Assembly: GCF_000685035.1 (NCBI RefSeq)
Contig: NZ_BAYB01000002.1
Location: forward strand, 248,001 to 312,000
DNA: 64,000 nucleotides
Direction of reading: 5' to 3'
From: Paraburkholderia ferrariae NBRC 106233
GTDB taxonomy: Bacteria; Pseudomonadota; Gammaproteobacteria; Burkholderiales; Burkholderiaceae
Shown: positions 34,806 through 44,233 of the stretch, piece after piece
Position numbering within the stretch: position 1 is the first letter of the stretch
How the letters are laid out: every line of letters starts with the position of its first letter
Translations under genes and position numbers: made by a program
Notes under the pieces: generated by a model
What the model was told of the DNA's origin: nothing
Databases searched by the model: none
The model's input: only the letters and a program-made list of their open reading frames with translations

Positions 34806-35381
34806 TCAGATTTCAATCTCGATCGAGTCCAGCCGGGTCGAATTGTTGGTCATGTTCTGCTTGCGCAGAATGGTCAGTGCGGCTTGAATGGTTGTCGCGT
34901 TGCCGTCCGTTCGCCCGCTACATTCCTCGATCACGTAGGTGAAGTAGCCGTCGTCGAGCGCATCGTATGCCGTGGCGAGAAGGCAGTCATTGATATCGAA
35001 GCCGAGTATGTGAACTTCGTTGACGCCAGCATTGCGCAGCGCCGACTCGACGGCCGGCCCGTCCGGACCCTTGAACACGGAGCGGACGGTTTTTTCGATG
35101 TGCAGAACGTTCGCGCTCCGGGATGAAATCAGGTCGTCCAGAACCGCATCGCTGGGTCCGGCGGCCTCGGCCGGCAGGAGCCAGCCCGATTGACGATAAA
35201 ACATCGAGCTCTGAGGCGCCGAGTAGGTGGCGACAACATAGGCATCGTACGTAGTCACGCTAACGAAACTCCGGATATTCGATAACGTCGCCTGCGCCGC
35301 GTCACTTCGCAAAGTATTGGGCTGAACGTCGATGACGAGTAACGCACGCTTTGCGTTGCCGTGGGGGAAACGGATTTTCAT
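34806..35381 (-). CDS. Isochorismatase-family cysteine hydrolase
   Basis: This 191-residue protein of the isochorismatase/nicotinamidase superfamily has the Asp-Lys-Cys triad in expected order: ALLVIDVQ (Asp), IEKTVRSVF (Lys) and GFDINDCLLATAYDALDDGY (Cys). Relatives hydrolyse amides such as N-carbamoylsarcosine, ureidoacrylate or nicotinamide. The substrate here is unknown, but it sits beside an amino-acid ABC transporter and oxidases. ATG 35381 is preferred; an in-frame ATG at 35414 would overlap the region next to the ABC gene end. Confidence 0.82.
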   Translation of the reverse strand: MKIRFPHGNAKRALLVIDVQPNTLRSDAAQATLSNIRSFVSVTTYDAYVVATYSAPQSSMFYRQSGWLLPAEAAGPSDAVLDDLISSRSANVLHIEKTVRSVFKGPDGPAVESALRNAGVNEVHILGFDINDCLLATAYDALDDGYFTYVIEECSGRTDGNATTIQAALTILRKQNMTNNSTRLDSIEIEI

Positions 35382-35417
35382 TTGACCCGCCTGAGAAGTT
35401 GCCACGCAGGCCATTGA

Positions 35418-36266
35418 TCAGATCGTGCGGCCCGATGTTCGGCCCGGTATGCATGTGGACGGATCATCGAGCCGGATGTCGCGCAACCCGCGAGCGCCGT
35501 CAGGCGGCGCCTCGGCAGAAGCCGTGTCCCGGACTGAGCCCGGACCGAGTACGCGTCGCAGAAACTCCCGCGTGCGCGGTTCGCGCGGAGCGTTCAGGAC
35601 CTCCGGCGCACTTCCTTCCTCCACAATCGATCCGCCGTGCAGAAACCAGACGCGATCGGCCACCTCTTTGGCGAACTGCATCTCATGCGTGACGACGACC
35701 ATCGTCATGCCGTCGTTCGCCAGCGAACGCATCACTGTCAACACTTCTCCGACGAGTTCCGGGTCCAGCGCCGATGTCGGCTCATCGAAAAGCATCACCT
35801 TGGGCGACATGGCAAGGGAACGTGCGATCGCAACGCGTTGTTGCTGTCCGCCCGAAAGCTGTTTCGGGTAGGCGTTCAGCTTCGTACTTAACCCAACCTT
35901 GTCGAGTAGCGTGACCGCCGCCTGTCGGGCGATGGCAGGCTTTTCCCGGTTGACGTGGATCGGCCCCTCCATGACGTTCTCCAGCACGGTACGGTGGGGG
36001 AACAGATTGAACCGCTGGAAAACCATGCCCACCTGCCTGCGCAGTGCGTTGATCTCTTTGCCGGTGGCGTCCACATGCTTTCCAAGGACCGTGATCGAAC
36101 CCGCGTCGTAGGCTTCGAGTCCATTGATGCAACGCAGGAGCGTCGACTTGCCGGACCCGGATGGGCCGATAAGACACACCACCTCCCCGGGCGACACATG
36201 TGCTGAAACGCCGTTCAGAACGGAATTCGCACCGAACCGCTTGTACACACCGGATATCTCGATCAT
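35418..36266 (-). CDS. Polar amino acid ABC transporter ATPase
   Basis: This 282-residue ATPase is of the GlnQ/HisP type. Walker [10 protein letters not shown] (34-42), the signature [16 protein letters not shown] and Walker [15 protein letters not shown] are intact. The last 40 residues (after REFLRRVLG) are a Pro/Arg-rich extension not typical of the family. It follows the permease gene by 18 bp. Together with the permease and binding protein it forms a complete importer for a polar amino acid or amine. Confidence 0.93.
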   Translation of the reverse strand: MIEISGVYKRFGANSVLNGVSAHVSPGEVVCLIGPSGSGKSTLLRCINGLEAYDAGSITVLGKHVDATGKEINALRRQVGMVFQRFNLFPHRTVLENVMEGPIHVNREKPAIARQAAVTLLDKVGLSTKLNAYPKQLSGGQQQRVAIARSLAMSPKVMLFDEPTSALDPELVGEVLTVMRSLANDGMTMVVVTHEMQFAKEVADRVWFLHGGSIVEEGSAPEVLNAPREPRTREFLRRVLGPGSVRDTASAEAPPDGARGLRDIRLDDPSTCIPGRTSGRTI

Positions 36267-36284
36267 GCGGAACCTCCGTTCGGG

Positions 36285-36941
36285 TCAGTTCTTGTCGTGG
36301 CGCCCGAAGCGGCGCTCGAGAACGGACGTCAGATGCATCATCGGCAGGCTCATCGCCAGATAGAACAAGGCGACCAGCGTATACACCGTCATGTTCTGGA
36401 AGGTCGATGCGGCAATGAGCTGTCCTTCCCGGGTGATCTCCGAAACCGCGATCGTCGAAGCGATCGCGGAGTCCTTGAGCATCATAACGATGGTGCTGCT
36501 GTACGGTGGAAGCGCGACGCGAAATGCCTGCGGAAACACCACCCGGATCATCGCCTTCGTTCGGGTCATCCCGAGCGACTTCGCCGCTTCGAGCTGGCCG
36601 GGATCGACCGACTCGAGGCCCGAACGAAACACCTCGGCAAGATAGGTCGAATAAGCGAAGGCGAGTCCTGCGATCGCCGACTCGATCGACGAAAGCTGAA
36701 TCCCGATGTCGGGAAAGACGAAGTACACGTAGAACAGCAGGACGATCATCGGCAGGCCACGTACCACGTTGATAATGGCAGAGGCCAGCGTGGACACTGC
36801 CTTGACGCGGGATCGCTTCAGCAGCAGCCATAGAATCGCGAGGGGCGTGCTGATCACGAGCGAACCGAGCGTGATGGCGATCGTAAGCACGGCGCCATCA
36901 AGCAGTATCGGTACGAACTCGACGATGTTGTTCCAGGTCAT
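36285..36941 (-). CDS. Polar amino acid ABC transporter permease
   Basis: This 218-residue inner-membrane permease has about five hydrophobic segments and the HisM/GlnP-type EAA loop (LEAAKSLGMTRTKAMIRVVFPQAFR). Only one permease gene is present, so the channel is probably a homodimer. It lies between the binding protein (49-bp gap) and the ATPase in one operon. Confidence 0.93.
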   Translation of the reverse strand: MTWNNIVEFVPILLDGAVLTIAITLGSLVISTPLAILWLLLKRSRVKAVSTLASAIINVVRGLPMIVLLFYVYFVFPDIGIQLSSIESAIAGLAFAYSTYLAEVFRSGLESVDPGQLEAAKSLGMTRTKAMIRVVFPQAFRVALPPYSSTIVMMLKDSAIASTIAVSEITREGQLIAASTFQNMTVYTLVALFYLAMSLPMMHLTSVLERRFGRHDKN

Positions 36942-36990
36942 GCTGCTCCAGTGCGGTAATGTCGTTCAGCGGGATTGCAGCATTTCGCGC

Positions 36991-37788
36991 TTAATGGAGG
37001 CCCCACTTGTTCAGGATCGCGGCGAGCGTACCGTCCTGCTTCATCTGGGCGATGCCCGCATTGATCTTGTCGAGTAGAGGCTTGTTGCCCTTCCTGACCG
37101 CGATTGCGACGCCGGCAGTCGAAAGCGGCTTGTACGATTCAACGACGTGCATGCCCGGCAGTCCACCCTTCGCGGCCACCGCCTTCAGTTCGGGATAGTC
37201 GTTGAAGGCCGCCTTGATGCGGCCGTTCTGGAGGTCTTTGATCATGTCGGCGGGGCTGTCGTAGTACTTGACCTCCTTGAAGATGCCGAGCTTCTGCAGA
37301 GCCTCGCCGTAGTCCGTGCCGGCGGGGGCGCCGATCACCTGGCCTTTGAGATCCTGTGCGCTTGTATAGGCCGTCTTGTCGTCGTCCGGTACGACCATCC
37401 CCTCGCCATAGGCATAGATAATGTCCGCGAAGTCGACGACCTGCGCCCGTTTCGGGTTGGGCGTCATTGCCGACACGATGATGTCGATCTTGCCTGACAC
37501 CGCGGACTGAATCAGCGCAGCAAATGGAATCGCCTCGAACTGGACAGTGAACCCTTCGCGTTTCCCGATCTCGCGGATGAGGTCCGGCATCACCCCTTCG
37601 ATTGTCTGCGTCTTCACGTCGAGGAATGTCATCGGTGCGCTTGTCGGCGGCGATCCCGCCGTCAATACCTCCGCGGCGTTCGCGGCGACATGTGCTGCCG
37701 CGCCGCAGAAAAGGATCGTGCTGGCGATGATCGCCCGACAGCAATGGCGCAACTGGGGCGAAACCTTACGGGTGGCACTCCACGGCAT
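36991..37788 (-). CDS. Periplasmic amino-acid-binding protein (SBP family 3)
   Basis: This 265-residue extracytoplasmic solute-binding protein starts with a long Sec signal ending near NAAE (residues about 1-39). It has family-3 features: GVMPDLIREIGKREGFTVQFE, DIIVSAMTPNPKRAQVVDFADI and LKGQVIGAPAGTDYGE. I chose ATG 37788, which has AAGGAG at suitable distance; longer in-frame forms run into the operator region. It is the first gene of the ABC operon, divergent from the second oxidase operon. Confidence 0.92.
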   Translation of the reverse strand: MPWSATRKVSPQLRHCCRAIIASTILFCGAAAHVAANAAEVLTAGSPPTSAPMTFLDVKTQTIEGVMPDLIREIGKREGFTVQFEAIPFAALIQSAVSGKIDIIVSAMTPNPKRAQVVDFADIIYAYGEGMVVPDDDKTAYTSAQDLKGQVIGAPAGTDYGEALQKLGIFKEVKYYDSPADMIKDLQNGRIKAAFNDYPELKAVAAKGGLPGMHVVESYKPLSTAGVAIAVRKGNKPLLDKINAGIAQMKQDGTLAAILNKWGLH

Positions 37789-37850
37789 GATGGAACTCCT
37801 TGGCTTCATTTCGTTGAGAAACGGGCACGGCACGGAAAGCGCTTTCAGCA

Positions 37851-37869
37851 GGTTCAATTTATTGAAACA
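37851..37869. promoter_or_regulatory. Operator copy A (GGTTCAA...TTGAAAC)
   Basis: GGTTCAATTTATTGAAACA is an imperfect palindrome (TTCAA / TTGAA core). It lies 63 bp upstream of the binding-protein start and 121 bp from an almost identical copy. Candidate site for the XRE-cupin regulator encoded at 40999. Confidence 0.6.
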
Positions 37870-37971
37870 AGCACAAAACCCGTTGTCAAGGTTAACAATA
37901 TTCAGCCTCAACCAGGCCCCAAGACATCGGGAATTACAGCCAATATTCTGCTTGACGCTCAAATTTTATCG

Positions 37972-37990
37972 GGTTCAAAATATTGAAACC
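37972..37990. promoter_or_regulatory. Operator copy B (GGTTCAA...TTGAAAC)
   Basis: GGTTCAAAATATTGAAACC is the more symmetrical copy, located about 77 bp upstream of the FAD oxidase start. The pair sits in the divergent control region, and would let one regulator control both the ABC importer and the oxidase operon. Confidence 0.6.
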
Positions 37991-38066
37991 GCGACCTGTC
38001 GACTGTGGCTGGAGATCCGCAAGCGGGCTCCAGCACCGCGTTCCGGGTAACTTTCGTGAGGCAAAC

Positions 38067-39389
38067 GTGCCGAATATTTTCTCTCCCGACTTCAGCGAAA
38101 CGCCCTACTGGTGGAAAGACTGGCGTCCACACGACGACAGCCTCTCCGACGTGCCGAAGGAGACGGATGTTGCAGTCATTGGGGCCGGATATGCGGGGCT
38201 GTCCTGCGCGATCGAGTTGCGCAAGGCCGGCCTCGACGTCGTTGTGCTGGAAGCGGAACTGCCCGGATCGGGGGCGAGCACTGTGAGCGGAGGGCAGACT
38301 TCAGGAGGCGCCAACGTCGGCAAAAAGCCGACCGGCCGGAAGCTCGACTCAGCTTCTGGCTCCGGCCGCGAAATCGCGCTACTGCAGGAAGCATCGGACG
38401 GCTACCGGACCTTCGAGCGACTGGTGCACGATCACAAGATCGACTGCCACTACCAGCGCAGTGGCAGAATCGTTGCCGCATGGACTCACGAGCATCTTGA
38501 GCAATGGAAGGTGAAGCTCGACAAGCTCAACCGGCACACCTGCACCGATGGCCATGTCATGTCGACTCCGGAGCTGCGCGCGGAACTCGACACCTTGATC
38601 TACGCGGGCGGTATCCTGCTGAAGTACGCCGGCCAGGTGCATCCTTCGCTTTACTTTGCAGGCCTGTTGACGGTGGCGAGATCGATCGGGGCGGCGGTCT
38701 GCTCGCGTGCTGCCGTCGCACGGATCACGAGGCAAGGTGCGGCCTTTTTGCTCGCGACCAGCCGCGGCTCGATAGTGGCCCGGCGCGTGGTGATCACGAC
38801 AAACGGATATACCGGCGAGTTCATGCCCGATCTTCAGCGGCGCGTGATACCCGTCACCTCCCACCAGATCGCCACCGAAGAGCTTCCCGAAGACCTGCGC
38901 CGGAGTCTCATCCCGAACAATCGGGTCGTTGCGGAAACCAAACGTATTTCGAACTACTACCGAATGTCTCCAGATGGCAAGCGGATGCTGTTCGGCGGAA
39001 GGGCAAGATTTTTCAGGCTGAACCCGCGCGAGTCGGCCGCCATCCTGCGTGCCCAACTCGTGGCACGTTTCCCGCAGTTGCGCGACGTGAAGATCGCGTA
39101 CAGCTGGGGCGGGCTTGTTGCCCTGACCTTCGATTTCCTGCCACACATCAATCGCACCGAAGGAGTCTATTACGCCCTCGGCTGCAATGGCAGCGGTGTC
39201 ACCATGATGACCCATCTGGGACACAAGACTGCCCGGATCCTGATCGAGGACGCCGGCCTTGAGACCAGTGCCTATGGAGTCCCGCTCCCCTCGAACAGGC
39301 TATACCGCGGAAAGCCGTGGTTCATGCCGGCAGTTGGAACCTACTATCAGGTCCGTGACGTGATTGACAAGGCAAAGGATCGCGCATGA
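38067..39389 (+). CDS. FAD-dependent amine oxidase (PuuB/DAO family), second copy
   Basis: This 440-residue DAO-superfamily flavoenzyme is related to the oxidase at 22371 and to PuuB. N-terminal PNIFSPDFSETPYWWKDW is typical of this group. The Rossmann motif VAVIGAGYAGLSCAIEL follows near residue 36, then VSGGQTSGGANVGKK, and the C-terminal YYALGCNGSGVTMMTHLG flavin loop. The start is assigned to GTG 38067 with GAGG just upstream; in-frame ATG 37983 would overlap operator copy B. Its stop overlaps the next ATG (ATGA). Confidence 0.87.
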   Translation: MPNIFSPDFSETPYWWKDWRPHDDSLSDVPKETDVAVIGAGYAGLSCAIELRKAGLDVVVLEAELPGSGASTVSGGQTSGGANVGKKPTGRKLDSASGSGREIALLQEASDGYRTFERLVHDHKIDCHYQRSGRIVAAWTHEHLEQWKVKLDKLNRHTCTDGHVMSTPELRAELDTLIYAGGILLKYAGQVHPSLYFAGLLTVARSIGAAVCSRAAVARITRQGAAFLLATSRGSIVARRVVITTNGYTGEFMPDLQRRVIPVTSHQIATEELPEDLRRSLIPNNRVVAETKRISNYYRMSPDGKRMLFGGRARFFRLNPRESAAILRAQLVARFPQLRDVKIAYSWGGLVALTFDFLPHINRTEGVYYALGCNGSGVTMMTHLGHKTARILIEDAGLETSAYGVPLPSNRLYRGKPWFMPAVGTYYQVRDVIDKAKDRA

Positions 39390-40945
39390 ACCTGCAAGGG
39401 TCCGGCTTCATCGAGGCAGACTGCCTGGCGCCGATTTCGCTGAAGCATCCTGCGCTGTGGCGAAGCGCCTGCTACGCAAACGGGAAGTGGGTGGAACCCG
39501 GCACGGGCAGCCGGGTCCCGGTCACCAACCCCGCCAACGGGAAGGTCATCGGAACCGTCGGCTACCTGGAGCGCGAAGATCTGTCGCGGATTGTCGATGC
39601 CGCGTACTCGGCTTTCGCCGGTTGGCGATGGGTGCCCGTGAACGAGCGCAGCAGATTGCTGCGGCGCTGGGCCGAGTTGATCCTGCAGCATCGTGACGAT
39701 CTCGCAGCGATCATGTCGCTGGAACAAGGCAAGCCGCTGGCGGAATCGCTGGACGAAATCGACTATGGCGCAAGTTTCGTTTCGTGGTTTGCAGAAGACG
39801 CGAAGCGCCTTAACGGCCGTACCATACCCTCGCACCTGCCGGACAGCCATCTGTCGACAATGATCGAGCCGGCTGGCGTCGCCGTGCTTTTCACGCCGTG
39901 GAACGCTCCTAGTGCCATGATCGCCCGAAAGGTCGCGCCTGCCCTCGCGGCAGGGTGCACCGCAGTGGTCAAACCGGCGCAGGAAACCCCGTTTTCAGCG
40001 TTTGCACTGGCTTACCTCGCGGAGCTCGCCGGCATTCCCGACGGCGTGTTCAACGTTGTGCTCGGCGAGCCGGATCTCGCCATGCGTACACTGGTCTCTC
40101 ACCCGAACGTGCGCAGTGTCAGCTTCACCGGCTCGACGCGGGTAGGCAAGCTGGTGCTGCAGGCCTGCGCGGCCGCGGGAATCAGGAAGATCGCACTCGA
40201 ACTGGGCGGCAACGCACCCATGATCGTGATGGCCGATGCCGATCTGGAACTCGCGACCGACATCGCCCTCTCCGTCAAGTTTGCGGTGTCCGGTCAGAAC
40301 TGCATCGCAGCTAACCGGATATTTGTCGAGCGCCCCGTGTATCACGCATTCCTTGCGCTCTATACGACCAAGGCCGCCAGTCTCGTTGTCGGCCCCGGCC
40401 TCGATCCCGCGACGAACCTTGGACCATTGACCCGGACGGCGAATCTGCGCGATTCGCTCGAACGTATCGACGACGCCGTCGGCAAAGGTGCGCGGATCAT
40501 GCTGGGCGGCACGCGTCACCCTCTGGGCGGCAACTTCCTCGCGCCGACGATACTCGCGGATGTCACGCCCGATATGCGGGTCTGCTGCGAAGAGAATTTC
40601 GCACCGGTATCCGGCGTTGCCGCGTTCGACACGTTGCCGGAGGTGATTTGCCTGTCGAATGCCACCGAATACGGTCTCGCGGCCTATGTGTGCGCGTCGA
40701 GCGTGGCCACCATCATGCATCTCGTTCACCGCCTGGAGTTCGGCATGGTGGCGGTCAATTCCGCGACGTTCACCGGCGCACCGATCCCCTTTGGCGGCGG
40801 CAAGGCTTCCGGTCTGGGACGTGAAGGGGGAATGGAAGGGTTCGAACCGTTCGTCGAAACCAAGTACGTGTGCTTTGGAAATCTCGGGCTACCTCGTACT
40901 GAAGTGCCGGAGGCACTTGCATCAGGGAGAATGGACAGCGCGTGA
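39386..40945 (+). CDS. Aldehyde dehydrogenase (GabD-like)
   Basis: This 519-residue aldehyde dehydrogenase has catalytic Glu272 (LELGGNAP) and Cys306 (SGQNC). The GGN variant and the CIAANR tail of the active site resemble succinate-semialdehyde dehydrogenases. It overlaps the oxidase gene by 4 bp, so oxidase and dehydrogenase form a coupled pair: amine to aldehyde to acid. The cofactor segment reads TPWNAP instead of the more usual PWNFP. Confidence 0.9.
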   Translation: MNLQGSGFIEADCLAPISLKHPALWRSACYANGKWVEPGTGSRVPVTNPANGKVIGTVGYLEREDLSRIVDAAYSAFAGWRWVPVNERSRLLRRWAELILQHRDDLAAIMSLEQGKPLAESLDEIDYGASFVSWFAEDAKRLNGRTIPSHLPDSHLSTMIEPAGVAVLFTPWNAPSAMIARKVAPALAAGCTAVVKPAQETPFSAFALAYLAELAGIPDGVFNVVLGEPDLAMRTLVSHPNVRSVSFTGSTRVGKLVLQACAAAGIRKIALELGGNAPMIVMADADLELATDIALSVKFAVSGQNCIAANRIFVERPVYHAFLALYTTKAASLVVGPGLDPATNLGPLTRTANLRDSLERIDDAVGKGARIMLGGTRHPLGGNFLAPTILADVTPDMRVCCEENFAPVSGVAAFDTLPEVICLSNATEYGLAAYVCASSVATIMHLVHRLEFGMVAVNSATFTGAPIPFGGGKASGLGREGGMEGFEPFVETKYVCFGNLGLPRTEVPEALASGRMDSA

Positions 40946-40998
40946 TAACGTCCTGCAACCAATCGTGAAATACATTGCGGATATCCGAACTACACGTT

Positions 40999-41679
40999 AT
41001 GACCATATTTAAGCAACGTTCATCCAACAGGGCGCGCACTCGCGCCAAAGGAACACCTGCCGCGGTCTTGCGTGATTCCGCCGCGATGGCCGCAGCACAG
41101 CCGCCGGCTCATTCGACCTTTGGGGAAAAGCTGCGCTTCTATCGCGAATCACGCAACCTGAGCCTGAAGGAACTGGCAGGGAAAGCCGGCATTTCGGTCG
41201 GCATACTGAGCCAGGTCGAGCGAGGCATCAATAGTCCATCGCTTCGGACACTGTCCAAGGTTCGGACTGCGCTGGGGTTACCCAGCAGCTTCTTTTTCGA
41301 CGACGATCATCCGCCTGTCACCGGATCGGACGAACCCGACTTCATCTGCCGGGTTGCCGATCGTCCCCAGCTCTTTCTCGGCCCCGGTGCGCCGCACAAG
41401 GAACTGCTCCATCACGGCACGCCGCGCGTGTTCGAATTCATGACCATCGAATTGCCGCCAAATTATGAGTCAGGCACGTCGAGCTATCCGTCCGAGAAGG
41501 GCGGATACGTGCTCGAGGGGACGGTGATCATGACGGTGGGGGACAAGACAGTCACCTTGCACCCAGGCGACAGTTTTCTTTTTGACGGAATCAAGCCACA
41601 CACGTTGCTGAACCCCACGGACAAGGTCTCGAAGCTTCTCTGGATTATCGCCAAGTTGCCGAACGATCTTCTCCTGTGA
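40999..41679 (+). CDS. XRE-family regulator with cupin domain (PuuR-like)
   Basis: This 226-residue regulator has a basic leader, an XRE helix-turn-helix (about 43-95: LRFYRESRNLSLKELAGKAG ... ISVGILSQVERGINSPSLRT) and a C-terminal cupin (about 145-220) that likely binds the inducer. This layout is typical of PuuR, repressor of putrescine use. It follows the oxidase/dehydrogenase pair by about 50 bp and is the likely owner of the two GGTTCAA-N5-TTGAAAC operators. ATG 40999 is preferred to the in-frame 40975. Confidence 0.92.
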   Translation: MTIFKQRSSNRARTRAKGTPAAVLRDSAAMAAAQPPAHSTFGEKLRFYRESRNLSLKELAGKAGISVGILSQVERGINSPSLRTLSKVRTALGLPSSFFFDDDHPPVTGSDEPDFICRVADRPQLFLGPGAPHKELLHHGTPRVFEFMTIELPPNYESGTSSYPSEKGGYVLEGTVIMTVGDKTVTLHPGDSFLFDGIKPHTLLNPTDKVSKLLWIIAKLPNDLLL

Positions 41680-41784
41680 CGACTATGGGTCAACCAGTAG
41701 CGCTGCCGCGTGACCTCATCGTCACCACTTGCGAACGACCACGCGCCAACGCTCTTTCATTGCGACAATCAGGTAAAGCAACCG

Positions 41785-43113
41785 ATGCTCAAGATCGACG
41801 AAGTTGAAGACAGCAAGGAATTCACTGCTCAATGCGATGTCGTTGTGATCGGCGGCGGCATCGTCGGCGTATGCGCCACCTACGAACTCGCGCGGCGCGG
41901 TGTTTCGGTTGTCCTGATCGAGAAGGGAGTCGTCGGCGCGGAGCAGTCCGGGCGCAACTGGGGGTGGGTGCGTCAGCAGAATCGTGACATCCATGAGTTG
42001 CCGCTTGCGATGCGAAGCCTCAGACGCTGGAACGAATTCGACGAGGAACTCGGCGAGGATGTCGGGTTCCGGAAGACAGGCATTCTGTATGGCACCGAGC
42101 ATCAAGCAGATGTCGCCCGATGGGAGGCGTGGCTAGTCAAAGCGCGCGCGGTGGGTTTCGAGAGCCGGATTCTCACGGCGCGGGAGTTTCAGGCTCGCAC
42201 GCCTTCCAGCAGGGCCAACTGGGCAGGGGGCGTATGGTCTGAGTCCGACGGTCGCGCCGAACCATCGAAAGCCGCGCCGGCGATCGCGAGGGCTGCCCAG
42301 AAACTCGGGGCGAAGATCTATCAAACATGTGCTGCGCGCGGTCTTGATCTGAGCGCGGGTCGCGTGTCGGGAGTCTGGACCGAACGCGGCCGTATCGATG
42401 CAAGCCGGGTCGTACTGGCGGGTGGTGCATGGAGTTCGTTGTTTTGCCGGAGTCACGGGATAGATCTTCCCACCATCAATGTGGTAGGCACCGCCTTACG
42501 CACCGCGGCGGCTCCGGCGGTCATCGAGGGATGCTTCTCGGGTCCTGACTTCGCGTTAAGACGTCGGATCGACGGCGGATACACCATTGCGGTACCAGGC
42601 TATGGCCGAATGGAGCTTGCACCGCAAAACCTGCGGTATGCGACGAAGTTCAGAAAGATGTTTCGCAGCAAACTGAACAAAAAACTCAAGGTACGGATTG
42701 GAGAAAGCTTCTTCTCCGGCCCAGAAGCACATCGAACATGGCGAGAAGATGAAGCCTCACCATTCGAGGCGACACGCGTGCTGGATCCGCGACCCGATGT
42801 CGAATGGCTTTCGCGCGCTATTCGCAATGTGGTCAAGGTGTTTCCGGAACTTTCGGGTCTGCGCATCGCGCACGCCTGGGCCGGCGCGATAGATACATCA
42901 CCGGATCTCATTCCAGTCATTTCCTCCGTTCCATCGAAGCCCGGCCTCGTGATTGCAGCCGGCTTCAGTGGTCACGGGTTCGGCCTCGGACCCGGCGCGG
43001 GTCTGCTGATAAGCCAGATGGTGTTGGAAGACACGCCGGAATTCGATCTTCATCCTTTCCGGTTGCAACGGTTCAGCGACGGGTCGGAACTGGCTCAACC
43101 GGAAATGATGTAG
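41785..43113 (+). CDS. FAD-dependent oxidoreductase (DadA-like, DAO family)
   Basis: This 442-residue DAO-family flavoprotein has the Rossmann motif VVVIGGGIVGVCATYELARRG near residue 19, then SGRNWGWVRQQNRD, and the C-terminal GFSGHGFGLGPGAG loop. That pattern fits D-amino-acid dehydrogenase or sarcosine-oxidase-like enzymes. ATG 41785 has AGGTAA upstream; an in-frame GTG at 41710 would add 25 residues. It is the last gene of the second oxidation module and shows no close link to the two PuuB-like proteins. Confidence 0.85.
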   Translation: MLKIDEVEDSKEFTAQCDVVVIGGGIVGVCATYELARRGVSVVLIEKGVVGAEQSGRNWGWVRQQNRDIHELPLAMRSLRRWNEFDEELGEDVGFRKTGILYGTEHQADVARWEAWLVKARAVGFESRILTAREFQARTPSSRANWAGGVWSESDGRAEPSKAAPAIARAAQKLGAKIYQTCAARGLDLSAGRVSGVWTERGRIDASRVVLAGGAWSSLFCRSHGIDLPTINVVGTALRTAAAPAVIEGCFSGPDFALRRRIDGGYTIAVPGYGRMELAPQNLRYATKFRKMFRSKLNKKLKVRIGESFFSGPEAHRTWREDEASPFEATRVLDPRPDVEWLSRAIRNVVKVFPELSGLRIAHAWAGAIDTSPDLIPVISSVPSKPGLVIAAGFSGHGFGLGPGAGLLISQMVLEDTPEFDLHPFRLQRFSDGSELAQPEMM

Positions 43114-43121
43114 CGCGGGAA

Positions 43122-43481
43122 GTGCGGTGCCGGTTTGAGGTGTGCGAAGGGCGTCCTATCATCCAGATTCAACAATGTGTGCATGAGCATGTTGATTTTC
43201 ACGCAGTCTTAACCCACCGTTTTCATCTAAATCTGACTCACCCCGAGAGTGAGTGCGCTGCTGGTTTCAGCGATGATGTTGGCTTGCAGGATGAGCGCTA
43301 CTTTGGCGCGCTGGTGCGCATGTTCGATCAGGCGCTGAAGGCCGTCAGCGTGCTACCTGACGGCCACCGACCGGCACTTCTTGCCCGGTTGGACGCAGTC
43401 CGTCGCATGAGCCATAACTTTGGGTACGGCGTCGGCGACACCGTGGACGAGTTGCTTGCCGAGCATGGAGCCGACGATTGA
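43122..43481 (+). CDS. Hypothetical protein, possible remnant
   Basis: An open frame of up to 119 residues whose last 65 residues look like real coding sequence (DERYFGALVRMFDQALKAVS ... RRMSHNFGYGVGDTVDELLA). No known family is recognised. The start is uncertain: GTG 43122, GTG 43314 and ATG 43320 are all possible and none has a good ribosome-binding site. The next short frame overlaps its end. It may be the first gene of a lost two-gene unit at the right end of the island. Confidence 0.35.
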   Translation: MRCRFEVCEGRPIIQIQQCVHEHVDFHAVLTHRFHLNLTHPESECAAGFSDDVGLQDERYFGALVRMFDQALKAVSVLPDGHRPALLARLDAVRRMSHNFGYGVGDTVDELLAEHGADD

Positions 43482-43590
43482 TCGCGATCTCCTGGTCGCA
43501 TTGCAAGCAGAGAACGCTCGCCTAATCGCACTGCTGGACGGTCCCGCTTCTCGCTGCATGGAGACTGGCTTTTTCTCGAGTTCGTATTGA
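43465..43590 (+). pseudogene. Short truncated frame, 41 codons
   Basis: MEPTIDRDLLVALQAENARL then IALLDGPAS overlaps the end of the previous frame by 17 bp, a coupled-gene arrangement. The AENARLIALL heptad resembles the coiled-coil start of larger helicase/primase-type proteins. The frame then degenerates and stops, so the body of any such protein is missing. Low confidence. Confidence 0.3.
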
Positions 43591-44233
43591 ACGCACTCGT
43601 CGCGATCTTCATTGTTGGCGGCCGTATGGGGCATTTCGTGTTCAAGCGTTCCAACGGAGCCTGACTTCTACGATCGGCCGCGATAAAGGCCGGGCATCCC
43701 GATTTCTTTCCCGTCTATGCGAAATGAATAAAACCGGTGCGCCCAGATACCGGCGGCGTGACGGGTTTGCCATGTCGTGCCAGAGATACAACAAAAAAAC
43801 CGAACAAATTAACGCCGCGGGCGAATAGACGTGGGAGGGGGTGCTTTAGAGGAGTTTTTCCTGATACAGTTTGAGCCAATCAGAACGAAGAAATGAATCG
43901 GGGTTAGTGATGCCATCTCGCCTTGCTGGCGTAATTCCACGCCGCGTGCGGTGTAATGAATAGCCGCCAAACGTTTTACATGGATTATTAGCAGCCGTAT
44001 CTGACTATATGGCCGCAGTCATTTGTGCGCTTTCCTCGGCGTGCGGTATCAACACGTCTCATGCAAATGTTGTTGCGTCCACAATTAATATAGACGATCC
44101 AATCTATCGGATAAAGACGGGGCTAAAGAACTGCGGTATCGCGCCGATATGCTTTCTGGTTGGCGGGATTTTCACCCGTGAGGCAGCGAGACCACACGCG
44201 TTGTGTCAATAGATTAAAAGACTGGATTCACCG
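43591..44233. other. AT-richer gene-poor stretch at right island border
   Basis: About 640 bp of less GC-rich sequence between the island and the envelope operon. One short frame (44009-44212, 67 codons, starting MAAVICALSSACGINTSHA) could be a small secreted peptide, but it has no clear ribosome-binding site or family match. The promoter of the OmpA operon must lie here; I could not fix it. Confidence 0.4.
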
